Source of the DNA: Propionibacteriaceae bacterium
GTDB lineage: Bacteria; Actinomycetota; Actinomycetes; Propionibacteriales; Propionibacteriaceae
Length of the DNA: 32,614 nt
Assembly (NCBI GenBank): GCA_027492675.1
Contig: JAPUEI010000098.1
Span: forward strand, 1 to 32,614
Direction: 5' to 3'
Shown: in pieces, positions 10,629 to 19,312 of the stretch
Numbering within the stretch: position 1 is the stretch's first letter
How the letters are laid out: each line of letters begins with the position of its first letter
Program-made: the position numbers and the translations under genes
Notes under the pieces: model-generated
Databases searched by the model: none
The model's input: the letters and a program-made list of their open reading frames with translations, nothing else
What the model was told of the DNA's origin: nothing

Positions 10629-10649
10629 GGCCCCTCCAGGTGAGGTGAG

Positions 10650-11906
10650 TCAGTTGGCCCGGACGGGCACCTTCGACAATCCCATAGCCTGATGGATGAA
10701 CGCGATCGGATGCACGGTCGGTACAGAAGTTGCCTGCTCGATCTGCCAACGGCAGGTCTCCGAGTCGCACGCCGCCACGCCTTCGTTGGTCGCCACGATC
10801 CGATCGAAGACCGGCTTGCCGACCTTCATGGCGATCTCGTACTTCTCCTTCTTGAGCCCATACGTGCCGGCGATGCCGCAGCAGTACGCACCCGACTCGA
10901 TCACCGTCACGCCCGGCACGAGCTCCATGAGCTGGACGGCCGGCGTGCCGATGTTCTGACCGCGCAGCTGGCAGGGCGCGTGGTACGGGATGGTCAGCTG
11001 GTTCTCGAGCCAGTCGCTGGTGTCGAGCTCGCCGTTGTCGTACATCTCCAGCAGGAACTCGCAGATGTCCCGCGTACGGCCGCCGACCTCGAGCAGGTCC
11101 GCGTCCTTGACGCCGAGGATCTCGTTCGCCTCGTGCTTGAGCATGCCGCCGCACGACGTCGAGCACGCGATGATCGGCAGGTCCCGAGGCGCCTCGCGCA
11201 GCTGCGCGACGAGCTTGCGGACCCACGAGCGAGCCGTGTCGAAGATGCCGTTCGACTGCAGCGGCAGCCCGCAGCAGCCCTGCTTCGGCACGATGACCTC
11301 GAAGCCCAAGTGCTCCAGCACCTCGATGGTCTTCACGCCGGTCTCGACCTCGAAGTAGTTCTGCGCGCAGCCGTGGAAGAAGATCAGCTTGCCGCGGGGG
11401 TGCGGGTTGACCGGGGCCGTACGACCGCGCAGCCAGCCCACGAGCGTCTGCGTGTGCGCCGTCGGCATGGCCGCGTCGCGGTGGATGCCGACGACCTTCT
11501 CGACCGCCACGCGGGCCGGCTTGAACTTCAGCACGGCGTTGGCGATCGGGGCGACGGGCGTCATGGCCATGCCCATGAACGTGGTGCGCGAGATCAGCTG
11601 GTCGCGCAGCGGCATGTGGTCGGCCTTCATCGCGGCCCGCGCCACCGAGTTCAGCTCGGCGATGTGGACGCCCTGCGGGCAGACGTGGGTGCAGATGCCG
11701 CACGAGCTGCAGTAGTCGAGCGACTCGTCGACTGACTCGCCATGCCTGTACCGCTCAGCCTGCGGCCCCACGTACTTCGGTCCCGAGAACTTCGGGGTGA
11801 CCGCGGCCACGGGACACTGCGTCTCACAAATCGTGCACTTGACGCAGTGGTCGAGGCTGGCGCGGTTGAGCAGGTCGTGCTCATAGCTGTCCGGTTCGAG
11901 CATCAT
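10650..11906 (-). CDS. glpC: Anaerobic G3P dehydrogenase iron-sulfur subunit GlpC
   Basis: GlpC anchors the GlpAB dehydrogenase to the membrane and passes electrons to the quinone pool. The 418-aa protein has two ferredoxin-like [4Fe-4S] motifs (Cys21-24-27-31 and Cys66-69-72-76). Two CCG-type domains follow, with FHGCAQN, GCCGLPLQSNG, CSTSCGG, YHAPCQLRGQN and AYCCGIAG. ATG 11906 overlaps the glpB stop as ATGA; the frame is open 25 codons upstream, but that part lies inside glpB. E. coli GlpC has 396 aa. Same-strand overlap with glpB argues for one transcript and fixed subunit ratios. Confidence 0.94.
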   Translation of the reverse strand: MMLEPDSYEHDLLNRASLDHCVKCTICETQCPVAAVTPKFSGPKYVGPQAERYRHGESVDESLDYCSSCGICTHVCPQGVHIAELNSVARAAMKADHMPLRDQLISRTTFMGMAMTPVAPIANAVLKFKPARVAVEKVVGIHRDAAMPTAHTQTLVGWLRGRTAPVNPHPRGKLIFFHGCAQNYFEVETGVKTIEVLEHLGFEVIVPKQGCCGLPLQSNGIFDTARSWVRKLVAQLREAPRDLPIIACSTSCGGMLKHEANEILGVKDADLLEVGGRTRDICEFLLEMYDNGELDTSDWLENQLTIPYHAPCQLRGQNIGTPAVQLMELVPGVTVIESGAYCCGIAGTYGLKKEKYEIAMKVGKPVFDRIVATNEGVAACDSETCRWQIEQATSVPTVHPIAFIHQAMGLSKVPVRAN

Positions 11907-13138
11907 GCGCCTTTCAGGATCGAGTCGGCGGCGGTGACGGCGGAGGCGAGAGCGATGCCCTCGCCCGACTTCTCCGTCCACCGGATGGCGCCGGCGAGGA
12001 TGCCGCCGGCGGCGTACAGGTTGGAGTACGGGGCGTGGCCGGTGGTGTCGACCACACGCATGTCCTTGTCGACGCCGACGCCGACCCGGAACAGGGCCTG
12101 ATCGGCGGGGGCGTCGGCAGTGATCAGGTCCTGGCCGAGACCGTGCAGCGGGAGACCGAAGACGGTGTCGGTGACCGTGCCGTACGAGTCGAGAGTGAGG
12201 GCGCCGGACTCGAAGCCGCCCGGTGCGTACACGAACGCGTCGGCGGTGTACTGCCGGATCCGTCCGGCGGTCGCCTGGCCCACGCTCACGACGCGGTCGC
12301 CCTCGGCGACGAGCCCGACGGCCTTGGCGCCGCTGACGAACCGTACGCCGGCCTTCTTCGCCTCAGCCACGAGCGCCTCGTTGAGCCGCATACCCGGCAC
12401 GCCGGGAGGCGGGAGAGGGATCTCGAACACGGGATGCCCGAGCAGCTCCTCCAGGTGGCGGTGCGCGGTGCGGTCGCGGTAGCCGACGAGTGCCGGCATG
12501 CCGACGACCTCGTGTTCGGCGAGCTGGGGTTTGAGCAGCGAGGCGAGCTTCTGCCGGTACGAGGGGTCATCCATCGCCCGTGCGTACGCCAGCGCGCTGG
12601 AGTCGGCCATGTCGGCGACCGCCGGCAGGTCGAGGCTGATCGCGCGGGCGTAGATCGGCCCACCGTCGGGAGCCGTCTGGCGCGCCAGGTTGGCCGCGCA
12701 CAGCTGCGGATAGAAGTCCTTGAGCTGGCGGAAACCGACCAGGGCGTACTGGATGCCGCCGGTCACGATGCCCGCCGCCATCTCTGGCGGCACCAGGCAG
12801 GTCGGCCGCAGGGCGCCGACCGCCGTGGGCAGCAGCACGTTGTGCGACGGGTCGCCGACGAGTCGGTCGCCGAGCAGCTCGGCGGCGTACGTCACCCCTG
12901 CGCGGACGGCGTCGGAGGACAGGACGCTGTACGGATGGGGCGCGGGCATCGAGGCGGCCGCGGCGATCGGGTCGGCGACCCGGCCGGGCGCGTACCCCAG
13001 GACATCGATCGTCCCCTGCGACAGCTGCAGGCCGCCGAGGCCCTTGCTGATGAGGGTGACGCTCTTGCCACCGAGCGCGAGCTTGGTCGCTGCGACGAGA
13101 CCGGCCAGGCCGGACCCGATGACGACGACGTCGGTCAT
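11903..13138 (-). CDS. glpB: Anaerobic G3P dehydrogenase subunit GlpB
   Basis: This is the FMN/FAD-binding partner of GlpA in the anaerobic glycerol-3-phosphate dehydrogenase complex. The 411-aa product (E. coli about 419) opens with a dinucleotide-binding fold, VVVIGSGLAGLVAATKLA, and contains IGSGLAG at residues 7-13. Near the C-terminus it has the NLYAAGGILAGAIRW segment typical of GlpB. Its ATG at 13138 overlaps the glpA stop (TGATG) and its own stop overlaps glpC. An open frame extends well upstream but is the out-of-frame shadow of glpA. Confidence 0.92.
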   Translation of the reverse strand: MTDVVVIGSGLAGLVAATKLALGGKSVTLISKGLGGLQLSQGTIDVLGYAPGRVADPIAAAASMPAPHPYSVLSSDAVRAGVTYAAELLGDRLVGDPSHNVLLPTAVGALRPTCLVPPEMAAGIVTGGIQYALVGFRQLKDFYPQLCAANLARQTAPDGGPIYARAISLDLPAVADMADSSALAYARAMDDPSYRQKLASLLKPQLAEHEVVGMPALVGYRDRTAHRHLEELLGHPVFEIPLPPPGVPGMRLNEALVAEAKKAGVRFVSGAKAVGLVAEGDRVVSVGQATAGRIRQYTADAFVYAPGGFESGALTLDSYGTVTDTVFGLPLHGLGQDLITADAPADQALFRVGVGVDKDMRVVDTTGHAPYSNLYAAGGILAGAIRWTEKSGEGIALASAVTAADSILKGA

Positions 13139-14712
13139 CACACCACCTCCGCACCCTCGGGAAGGTGCTCGACGTCGAGCGTTCCCGAGAAGATCCAGTT
13201 GTCGAGGGCCGTCTGGCGCACTTGGTCGCCGTACAGGATCGGCCACAGCCCCTGCCAGCGGTTCTTGAGGAACAGGCGCAGCAGTCCGGTCGCGCGCTCG
13301 ATGTCGACGGTGCCGACCTCGTGCGCGACGCCGGTCGCGCGCATCGAGCAGAAGCCGCCCTGGCACGGGCCCATGCCGAGCCGGAGCTGGCGCCGCAGGT
13401 CGTCGAGCGACCCCGTCGGCTGCTCGGCGAGCTTGTCGGTGAACATCCGACGGCTGAGCAGTTCGCACTCGCACAGGATCTGGTCGGCCATCCGGTCCTG
13501 CTCGCGGTCGTGCAGGCGATGGGTGACGTGGTACGTCGTCGAGGTGCCCTCGGGCGACGGGCACGGCTCCTCAGCCGTACGGCACGCATTCTTCGTCCCG
13601 AGCTGCGACTCCATCGCGTCGACGATGTGCTCGGCCATCAGGCGGTACGTGGTGAGCTTGCCGCCCGAGATCGTGAGGAGGCCCTTGAGGTCGTCGCGCT
13701 CGGAGTGGTCCATGATCCCCATGCCGCGGCTCATGTGACGGGTGTCGGCGGCCGAGACGCGCGAGTCCTTGACCAGCGGGCGCGCGCCCGACCAGGCGTG
13801 GATGGCGCGGGCCTTACGGAAGTCCGGGATGAGCACCTCGCCGGCGTCCAGCATCTGCTGGACCTCCTCGCGCGGGATCGGCAGGTTGTCGGGATCAGGC
13901 GCCTTGACGTCGGTGGTGCCGATGATGCAGACCGTGTGGACGGGCACGATGATGTCGCCGTCGGAGGGGTGGATGAGGCGGTTGACCACCGTGTTCACGA
14001 GCCGGTGGTTCATCGCGACCATGATGCCGCGGCCCGGCACGACCTCGACGTCGTGGCATCCGGCCATCGCCGCGATCTGGCCGGCCCAGGCGCCGGCGCA
14101 GTTGAGCACGAAATGGCACCCGATCCGTACGTCTTCACCGGTCTTCGCGTCGTGGCAGATCACGGCCGAGACCGTGTCGCCCTCCCGCTCGATGCGGGTC
14201 ACCTTGTGGTAGGTGAGCACCTTCGCCCCGTACTCCATCGCCGAGGCGGCCGCGGTCCAGACGAGCTGCCAGCCGTCGACAGAGCCGTCCTGTACGGAGA
14301 TGGCGCGGGTGATCTTGGGGTTCACGCGGGGCTCGCGCTTGAGGGCGGCGGCCACGCTGATCTCGGTCGCCGGCACGCTGTTGGCGAGCGCGCCCGCGAG
14401 GAACTTGTCACCGAACGCGGGGTCGTCGTCGGGTCCACAGACGAACATGCCGCCGGTCGTCTCGATGGCGCTGGGCTGGATCCGGGTGAGGATCGCGTTC
14501 TCCTCGGCGCACTCCCTCGCGGAGTTCGGGTCGCTCACGACGTAGCGACCACCCGAGTGGAGCAGTCCGTGGAACCGACCCGAGGTGCCTTGTGCGAGAT
14601 CGACGCGGTCGACCAGAACCGCCGAGTAGCCGCGCATGGCGACATCGCGGACCACTCCTACGCCCGTCGAGCCGCCACCGATCACCACCACATCGACATC
14701 GAGTGTCTTCAT
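13138..14712 (-). CDS. glpA: Anaerobic G3P dehydrogenase catalytic subunit GlpA
   Basis: GlpA oxidises sn-glycerol-3-phosphate to dihydroxyacetone phosphate using FAD. The 524-aa protein (E. coli 542) starts with the FAD fold MKTLDVDVVVIGGGSTGVG and keeps the DAO-family core. It ends with a BFD-like [2Fe-2S] domain: a CEC motif, then GPCQGGFC. Start ATG 14712 has GGAGG about 7 nt upstream; the 17 extra upstream codons lack family sequence. It is the first gene of glpA-glpB-glpC. A candidate promoter and an inverted repeat lie about 50-90 nt upstream. The name anaerobic is historical; in actinobacteria the complex may also serve microaerobic growth. Confidence 0.95.
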   Translation of the reverse strand: MKTLDVDVVVIGGGSTGVGVVRDVAMRGYSAVLVDRVDLAQGTSGRFHGLLHSGGRYVVSDPNSARECAEENAILTRIQPSAIETTGGMFVCGPDDDPAFGDKFLAGALANSVPATEISVAAALKREPRVNPKITRAISVQDGSVDGWQLVWTAAASAMEYGAKVLTYHKVTRIEREGDTVSAVICHDAKTGEDVRIGCHFVLNCAGAWAGQIAAMAGCHDVEVVPGRGIMVAMNHRLVNTVVNRLIHPSDGDIIVPVHTVCIIGTTDVKAPDPDNLPIPREEVQQMLDAGEVLIPDFRKARAIHAWSGARPLVKDSRVSAADTRHMSRGMGIMDHSERDDLKGLLTISGGKLTTYRLMAEHIVDAMESQLGTKNACRTAEEPCPSPEGTSTTYHVTHRLHDREQDRMADQILCECELLSRRMFTDKLAEQPTGSLDDLRRQLRLGMGPCQGGFCSMRATGVAHEVGTVDIERATGLLRLFLKNRWQGLWPILYGDQVRQTALDNWIFSGTLDVEHLPEGAEVV

Positions 14713-14761
14713 GCGGACCCTCCAAGCCTGCCGAGAAGACCTCCATGTCTCCTCTGCCTCC

Positions 14762-14804
14762 ACCCTAGGAGTGACGGGCGGTCACAATCACGTGCCGAGA
14801 GCAC
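14762..14804 (-). promoter_or_regulatory. glpA promoter with operator-like inverted repeats
   Basis: On the minus strand a -10 TAGGGT occupies 14762-14767 with a weak -35 (TGATTG, 14785-14790) 17 bp away. Between and over these lies GTGAC-N5-GTCAC (14771-14785), followed by GTGC-N5-GCAC (14792-14804). The first repeat overlaps the polymerase footprint, so a repressor site is plausible. The regulator is not identifiable here. Confidence 0.45.
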
Positions 14805-14837
14805 AGTCGGTCATGTTCCCACCCCCCTCGGAGAGTG

Positions 14838-14873
14838 CTGCACATTCGCCCACCGTGGTGGACGCATGTGCAG
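14838..14873. terminator. Symmetric hairpin between valS and glpA
   Basis: A 36-nt imperfect palindrome has outer arms CTGCACAT/ATGTGCAG and inner arms CCAC/GTGG about one common centre, with two mismatches and a CGTG loop. It starts 47 nt past the valS stop and lies upstream of the glpA promoter. It has no T tract. It may end valS transcription or serve as an operator for glpABC; I favour the terminator role only slightly. Confidence 0.45.
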
Positions 14874-14919
14874 GATCGCCTACGAGCGGCGCCGATCGAG
14901 GGGGAGGGTGACCTGCGTG

Positions 14920-17496
14920 TCAGGCCTGGGGCGCGAGCTCCAGGGTCACGGTGAGCGGCTCGTCGACGGGCGTCCAGGTGACGGTACCGACCAGGCGACC
15001 GACGGCGCGGAGGTCCGGCTCGACGGTCTTTAGACGGTCCAGCTGGTCGGACGGGCCGCGGAAGTCCGCGCTCGTCGCCTCGGTCTTCATCGACACCTTG
15101 GCGCTCGACTTCGCGCCGCGGATCTCGACGAGTGCCGCCGCGATGTCGTCGAGCAGCTCGACCTCACCGCTGGCCGGGATCTCGGACACGGTCGGCCACG
15201 GGGCCAGGTGCACCGAGGTGTCGTGGCTCCAGGACCAGACCTCCTCGGTGACGAAGGGGAGGTACGGGGCGAACAGGCGCAGGAGCACGCCGATCGCCAG
15301 CACCAGGGCGGACTTGGCCGACTCGGCGCCCGGGCCGGACGCGTACGACCGCTCCTTGACCAGCTCGAGGTAGTCGTCGCAGAAGCCCCAGAAGAACCGC
15401 TCGGTCGCCTCGAGGGCGTCGGTGTACTCGAACTCCTCCAGCGCCTGCGTGGCCAGCCCGACGACGCCACGCAGCGACTCGAGCATCGCGAGGTCCGCGG
15501 GCTCGGTGATGGCCGCCGGGTCCGCCTCGGTGCCGGTGTTGGCCAGCACGAACTTGCTCGCGTTGAGCACCTTCATGGCGAGTCGGCGGCCGACCTTCAT
15601 CTGCGTCTCGTCGAACGGCGAGTCCGTGCCCGGGCGTGCCATCGCGGCGCGCCAGCGGACGGCGTCGGACCCGTACGTCTCGAGGATCTGCGTCGGCACG
15701 ATCGCGTTGCCGGTCGACTTGCCCATCTTCTTGCGATCGGGGTCGACGACGAAGCCCGAGATCGTGGCGCGCGCCCACGGCACCCGGTCGAACTCGAAGT
15801 GGCTGCGCACGACGCGGCTGAACAGCCACGTACGGATGATGTCGTGGGCCTGCGGCGCCATGTCCATCGGGTACGTCAGCGCGAACAGCTCCGGGTCGGT
15901 CTCCCAGCCGCACACGATCTGCGGCGTCAGCGACGAGGTCGCCCAGGTGTCCATGACGTCGAAGTCCGGCACGAACCCGCCCGGCACACCCCTCTGCTCC
16001 TCGGCGTAGCCGGCCGGAGCCGCCTGCATCGGGTCGATCGGGAGCTCGTCCTCGGTCGGCGTGATCGGGTGCTCGTAGTCGGTCTCGCCATCGGCAGTCA
16101 GCGGGTACCACACCGGGAACGGCACGCCGAAGAAGCGCTGCCGCGAGATCAGCCAGTCGCCGTTGAGGCCCGACACCCAGTCGTTGTAGCGGTGCTGCAT
16201 GTGCGCGGGGCTCCACGCCATCTCCGCGCCACGCTCGACCAGCCGCGCCTTCAGCTCCTCGTCGCGGCCGCCGTTGGTGATGTACCACTGGCGCGTCGCC
16301 ACGATCTCGAGCGGCTTGTCGCCCTTCTCGTAGAAGTTCACGTTGCGCGTCGTCGGCTTCGGCTCGCCGTCCAGGTCACCCGAGTCGCGGAGCAGCTGGA
16401 CCATGGCCTCGCGGGCCGAGAACGTCGTCTTGCCTGCGAGCTGCTCGTACGGGGCGGTGTTGATCAGCCACTCGGGCGTCTCGCGCGTCAGCCGGCCGTC
16501 GCGCATCACGACCGTGCGGGTCGGCAGCTGCAGCTCGCGCCACCAGGTGACGTCGGTCGCGTCGCCGAACGTGCAGCACATCGCGATACCGGCGCCCTTG
16601 TCACGCTCGGCGAGACGGTGGGCCAGCACGGGGATCTCGACGCCGAACACGGGCGAGGTCACCGTCGTGCCGAACAGGTGCTGGTAGCGATCATCGTCGG
16701 GGTGCGCGATCAGCGCGCACACGCTGGGCAGCAGCTCCGGACGGGTGGTCTCGATGTACACCGGGGTTCCGTCGGCGCCGTGGAACGCGACGCGGTGGTA
16801 GGCGCCGGGGTACTCGACGGCCTTCAGCTCGGCCTGCGCGACGGCAGTCTGGAAGGTCGTGTCCCACACCGTCGGGGCGAACGAGAGGTACGCCTCGCCG
16901 CGGGCCAGGTTGCGCAGGAACGCGCGCTGGGCGACGGCGATCGACGACGGCGACACGGTTGAGTACAGCGTGGCCCAGTCGACGGACAGGCCTAGGTGGC
17001 GCCACAGATCCTCGAACGCCTGCTCGTCGATGGCGGTGAGCTGCTCGCAGAGCTCGATGAAGTTCTGCCGGCTGATGGGCTGCTGCCTCTTGGGGTCGGG
17101 CTTGGCGGGCGGCTCGTACCCCTCGACGTACGGCAGCGTCGGGTCGCAGCGCACGCCGTAGTAGACCTGCACCCGACGCTCCGTCGGCAGGCCGTTGTCG
17201 TCCCAGCCCATCGGGTAGAAGACGTGCTTGCCGCGCATCCGCTGGTAGCGGGCGATGATGTCGGTGTGCGTGTAGCTGAACACGTGGCCCACGTGCAGCG
17301 ACCCGGACACGGTCGGCGGCGGGGTGTCGATGGAGAACACCTGCTCGCGCGACTCGGGCCGCACGAACGCGTACGTCCCCTGGTCGCGCCACGCCTGCTG
17401 CCACGCGTGCTCGAGGCCTTCGAGCGCCGGACGCTCCGGTACGCCTCGTCCGGCCCCGGTAGGCGCGGACGATGTACGGGCAGAGGTCTCGGTCAT
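14920..17496 (-). CDS. valS: Valine--tRNA ligase
   Basis: This class I synthetase charges tRNA-Val and edits mischarged threonine. The 858-aa product has the HIGH-type motif HVGH (68-71) in TVSGSLHVGH and the KMSKS-type motif KMGKS (590-594) followed by TGN, with a CP1 editing region between them. The protein ends in a short beta-rich tail rather than the long coiled coil of E. coli ValS (951 aa). It resembles the shorter alternative ValS family that I recall from actinobacteria. Start ATG 17496 is preceded by TAGGAT with a 7-nt gap, so translation is probably leaderless; an upstream TTG at 17514 adds six residues. Confidence 0.96.
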   Translation of the reverse strand: MTETSARTSSAPTGAGRGVPERPALEGLEHAWQQAWRDQGTYAFVRPESREQVFSIDTPPPTVSGSLHVGHVFSYTHTDIIARYQRMRGKHVFYPMGWDDNGLPTERRVQVYYGVRCDPTLPYVEGYEPPAKPDPKRQQPISRQNFIELCEQLTAIDEQAFEDLWRHLGLSVDWATLYSTVSPSSIAVAQRAFLRNLARGEAYLSFAPTVWDTTFQTAVAQAELKAVEYPGAYHRVAFHGADGTPVYIETTRPELLPSVCALIAHPDDDRYQHLFGTTVTSPVFGVEIPVLAHRLAERDKGAGIAMCCTFGDATDVTWWRELQLPTRTVVMRDGRLTRETPEWLINTAPYEQLAGKTTFSAREAMVQLLRDSGDLDGEPKPTTRNVNFYEKGDKPLEIVATRQWYITNGGRDEELKARLVERGAEMAWSPAHMQHRYNDWVSGLNGDWLISRQRFFGVPFPVWYPLTADGETDYEHPITPTEDELPIDPMQAAPAGYAEEQRGVPGGFVPDFDVMDTWATSSLTPQIVCGWETDPELFALTYPMDMAPQAHDIIRTWLFSRVVRSHFEFDRVPWARATISGFVVDPDRKKMGKSTGNAIVPTQILETYGSDAVRWRAAMARPGTDSPFDETQMKVGRRLAMKVLNASKFVLANTGTEADPAAITEPADLAMLESLRGVVGLATQALEEFEYTDALEATERFFWGFCDDYLELVKERSYASGPGAESAKSALVLAIGVLLRLFAPYLPFVTEEVWSWSHDTSVHLAPWPTVSEIPASGEVELLDDIAAALVEIRGAKSSAKVSMKTEATSADFRGPSDQLDRLKTVEPDLRAVGRLVGTVTWTPVDEPLTVTLELAPQA

Positions 17497-17503
17497 GAGC
17501 CGA

Positions 17504-17509
17504 ATCCTA
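17504..17509 (-). promoter_or_regulatory. -10 box for leaderless valS
   Basis: On the minus strand TAGGAT ends 7 nt before the ATG at 17496. There is no ribosome binding site and no clear -35 element. Confidence 0.45.
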
Positions 17510-17545
17510 GGCAATCGCGCCCGGGAGCGGCCAACCGACGCGACC

Positions 17546-18373
17546 TCAGCTGCCGAGGTACGGGTCGATGCTGCTGGGCTCAGCGGTCAGCGTGTTGGTG
17601 ATGTCCTTGCCGTTGTACATGTACTTGGGCGTCCCGGTGATCCCCGCGCGGCCTGCGGCGTCGTTCGTACCGTTGATGAACTGCAGGGTCGCCTTGGTGT
17701 CGTAGCACTTCTGGAAACCGGTCAGCTTGTCGCCCGTCATGCCCAGCTGGGTCGGGATGGTGACGCGGAGCAGCTCGTCGCTGAACCCTGCGCCCTCCTT
17801 GGCGGGCTGGTTGTCGTACAGCGCGTCGTAGTACCCCTGGTACAGGCCCACGTTGTCAGCGCAGGCAGCGGCGACCGCGGACCTGGTCGAGGCGTCATTC
17901 TGCAGGTTGGTGTCGAGGAAGTTCATCGTGCGGTACTCGAGCTGGATCTTGCCCGCCTCGGCCGCCTCGCGAAGCTTGGTGCCGAAGACGGTGTGGAACT
18001 GCTTGCAGCCCGGGCACTGGTAGTCCTGGTAGATGACGAACAGCGGCACGTTCTTCTGTGCCTTGCCAGGGTTGACGATGATGCCGCTCTTGTCGCCGTT
18101 CGCGTGCGGAGGGATGGCATTGGTGGCGCCGATGGAGTCCTTGAACGTGAACACGGCCCACGCGACCAGCGAGACCACGACCACCGTCGCCACGATGCCG
18201 AGCCCCACATTGAGGCGCTTTTTGCGGGTTGCAGCCTTCAGCTCCGCTTCGCGCTGGGCGCGCAGCAACTCGCGACGCGACACCTTCTCCGTCACGTCGC
18301 CCTCGGTCTCCTTGGCGACAGGCGTGGCTGGGGGGCTGGCCGGGGTCCTTCGTGCGGACGCCTTCTTGCTCAT
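17546..18373 (-). CDS. Membrane-anchored DsbA-like thioredoxin-fold protein
   Basis: This is a 275-aa thiol-disulfide oxidoreductase of the DsbA/Thioredoxin_4 type. It has a basic cytoplasmic N-terminus, one membrane segment at about residues 54-77, then an extracellular thioredoxin fold with active-site CPGC at 120-123 in QDYQCPGCKQ. It probably forms disulfide bonds in exported proteins. Start ATG 18373 has GAGGAG about 8 nt upstream, placed across the end of the MauE-like gene whose TGA lies 5 nt away, so the two are translationally coupled. No VKOR gene is in the window; the MauE-like neighbour is the candidate redox partner. Confidence 0.9.
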   Translation of the reverse strand: MSKKASARRTPASPPATPVAKETEGDVTEKVSRRELLRAQREAELKAATRKKRLNVGLGIVATVVVVSLVAWAVFTFKDSIGATNAIPPHANGDKSGIIVNPGKAQKNVPLFVIYQDYQCPGCKQFHTVFGTKLREAAEAGKIQLEYRTMNFLDTNLQNDASTRSAVAAACADNVGLYQGYYDALYDNQPAKEGAGFSDELLRVTIPTQLGMTGDKLTGFQKCYDTKATLQFINGTNDAAGRAGITGTPKYMYNGKDITNTLTAEPSSIDPYLGS

Positions 18374-18377
18374 GCGG

Positions 18378-18920
18378 TCACTCCTCGTCGAAGTCGATGT
18401 CGTCAATGCTGGTGGGTCCGAAGAGTCGAGTCTCCACCGAGTACGGGGTCACGGGGCGCACAACCAGCCACACAGCCAGTGCGAGCAGCCCGAGGTCGCG
18501 GGCAATCTCCCACGGATAGGCCGCGATGGCCCGGGCCAGTTCGACCTCACCCCCGCCGCCGAAGCAGCCGCAGTCGAGGGAGAGGCCGCGGGCCCAGGCG
18601 GAGGAGATGCCGATGATGAAGGCGACCATGAGTAGCCCGCCGACGGCTGCGCTCCAGCGGGTGAACAGACCGGTGATCAGGAGCAGCCCGACGACCATCT
18701 CCACGATCGGCAGGGCGTAGCCGACCATGCCCGCGAGGTCGTACTGCAGGATCTTGTACGCACGGACCGCCAAGGCGCTCGACGGCAGGTTCGTCACCTT
18801 GAGCGCACCGGCCACGAACAGCACCCCGCCGAGGACCAGTCGCGCAGCGAGCCCCACCCAGTCGCGCCAGCCGATCGCACGCCAGCCGGTGGGCGCGTTC
18901 GCGGGTGCTGAGGTCGGCAT
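18378..18920 (-). CDS. MauE/DoxX-like membrane protein
   Basis: This 180-aa integral membrane protein has about four hydrophobic segments (around residues 25-45, 65-90, 95-115 and 135-155). It carries a periplasmic-side LDCGCFGGGG motif, the paired cysteines typical of the MauE branch of the DoxX-like family. MauE-type proteins are thought to support disulfide formation or thiol electron transfer to the quinone pool. The adjoining DsbA-like gene overlaps its end region, which fits a two-gene redox module. ATG 18920 is chosen because TACCCT lies 6 nt upstream (leaderless); the open frame upstream lacks family sequence. Confidence 0.82.
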   Translation of the reverse strand: MPTSAPANAPTGWRAIGWRDWVGLAARLVLGGVLFVAGALKVTNLPSSALAVRAYKILQYDLAGMVGYALPIVEMVVGLLLITGLFTRWSAAVGGLLMVAFIIGISSAWARGLSLDCGCFGGGGEVELARAIAAYPWEIARDLGLLALAVWLVVRPVTPYSVETRLFGPTSIDDIDFDEE

Positions 18921-18926
18921 GGGTTC

Positions 18927-18932
18927 AGGGTA
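18927..18932 (-). promoter_or_regulatory. -10 box for leaderless MauE-like gene
   Basis: TACCCT on the minus strand, then six bases, then the ATG at 18920. The geometry matches the other leaderless starts in this window. Confidence 0.45.
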
Positions 18933-19003
18933 TCGGCAGCGTGCGTGGGTGTGGGCGGCGTCGACGTGTGTCATGGTCGGGATCTACAGGACTGCGCCCG
19001 CGG

Positions 19004-19177
19004 CCTCACCCGCTTGGCAAGGCAACCTCACCCGCTTGGCAAGGCAACCTCACCCGCTTGGCAAGGCAACCTCACCCGCTTTGCAAGGCAACCCACCCGC
19101 TTGGCAAGGCGAGACGCCCTTGGCAAGGAGCCGATGCCTTGCCAAGAGAGCATTGCCTTGCCAAGCGCGGTGAGGAG
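19004..19177. repeat. Tandem 22-bp repeat array with inverted copies
   Basis: Four 22-bp units start at 19004, 19026, 19048 and 19070; the fourth has one G-to-T change. A shortened fifth follows at 19092. The core CTTGGCAAGG occurs at 19013, 19035, 19057, 19079 (mutated), 19100 and 19119, then in inverted form at 19137 and 19156. Core spacing runs 22, 22, 22, 21, 19, 18, 19, close to two helical turns. The 19119-19146 pair is a perfect 10-bp inverted repeat around an 8-nt loop. The last inverted copy (from 19153) matches the whole unit with one inserted base. Confidence 0.92.
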
Positions 19178-19312
19178 TCGCTGTCCTTCTGACGCTGCTC
19201 CATGCCCGAAGACGACCACAACTCCGATCGCTTCGTCGGCGAGGTCCCCGGTTTCGGCCCTACCGACCACGACTCCGATCGAACCTCGGCTGAGCGAATG
19301 GCCGCTCACGCC

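Noticed and set aside
8286-10643. A 785-codon plus-strand open frame across purT and the oxidoreductase
   Set aside because: It covers two well-recognised minus-strand genes and has no recognisable domain; it is a GC-driven shadow frame.
19004-19177. CRISPR array
   Set aside because: Units are directly contiguous at 22 bp with no unique spacers, some copies are inverted, and there are no cas genes.
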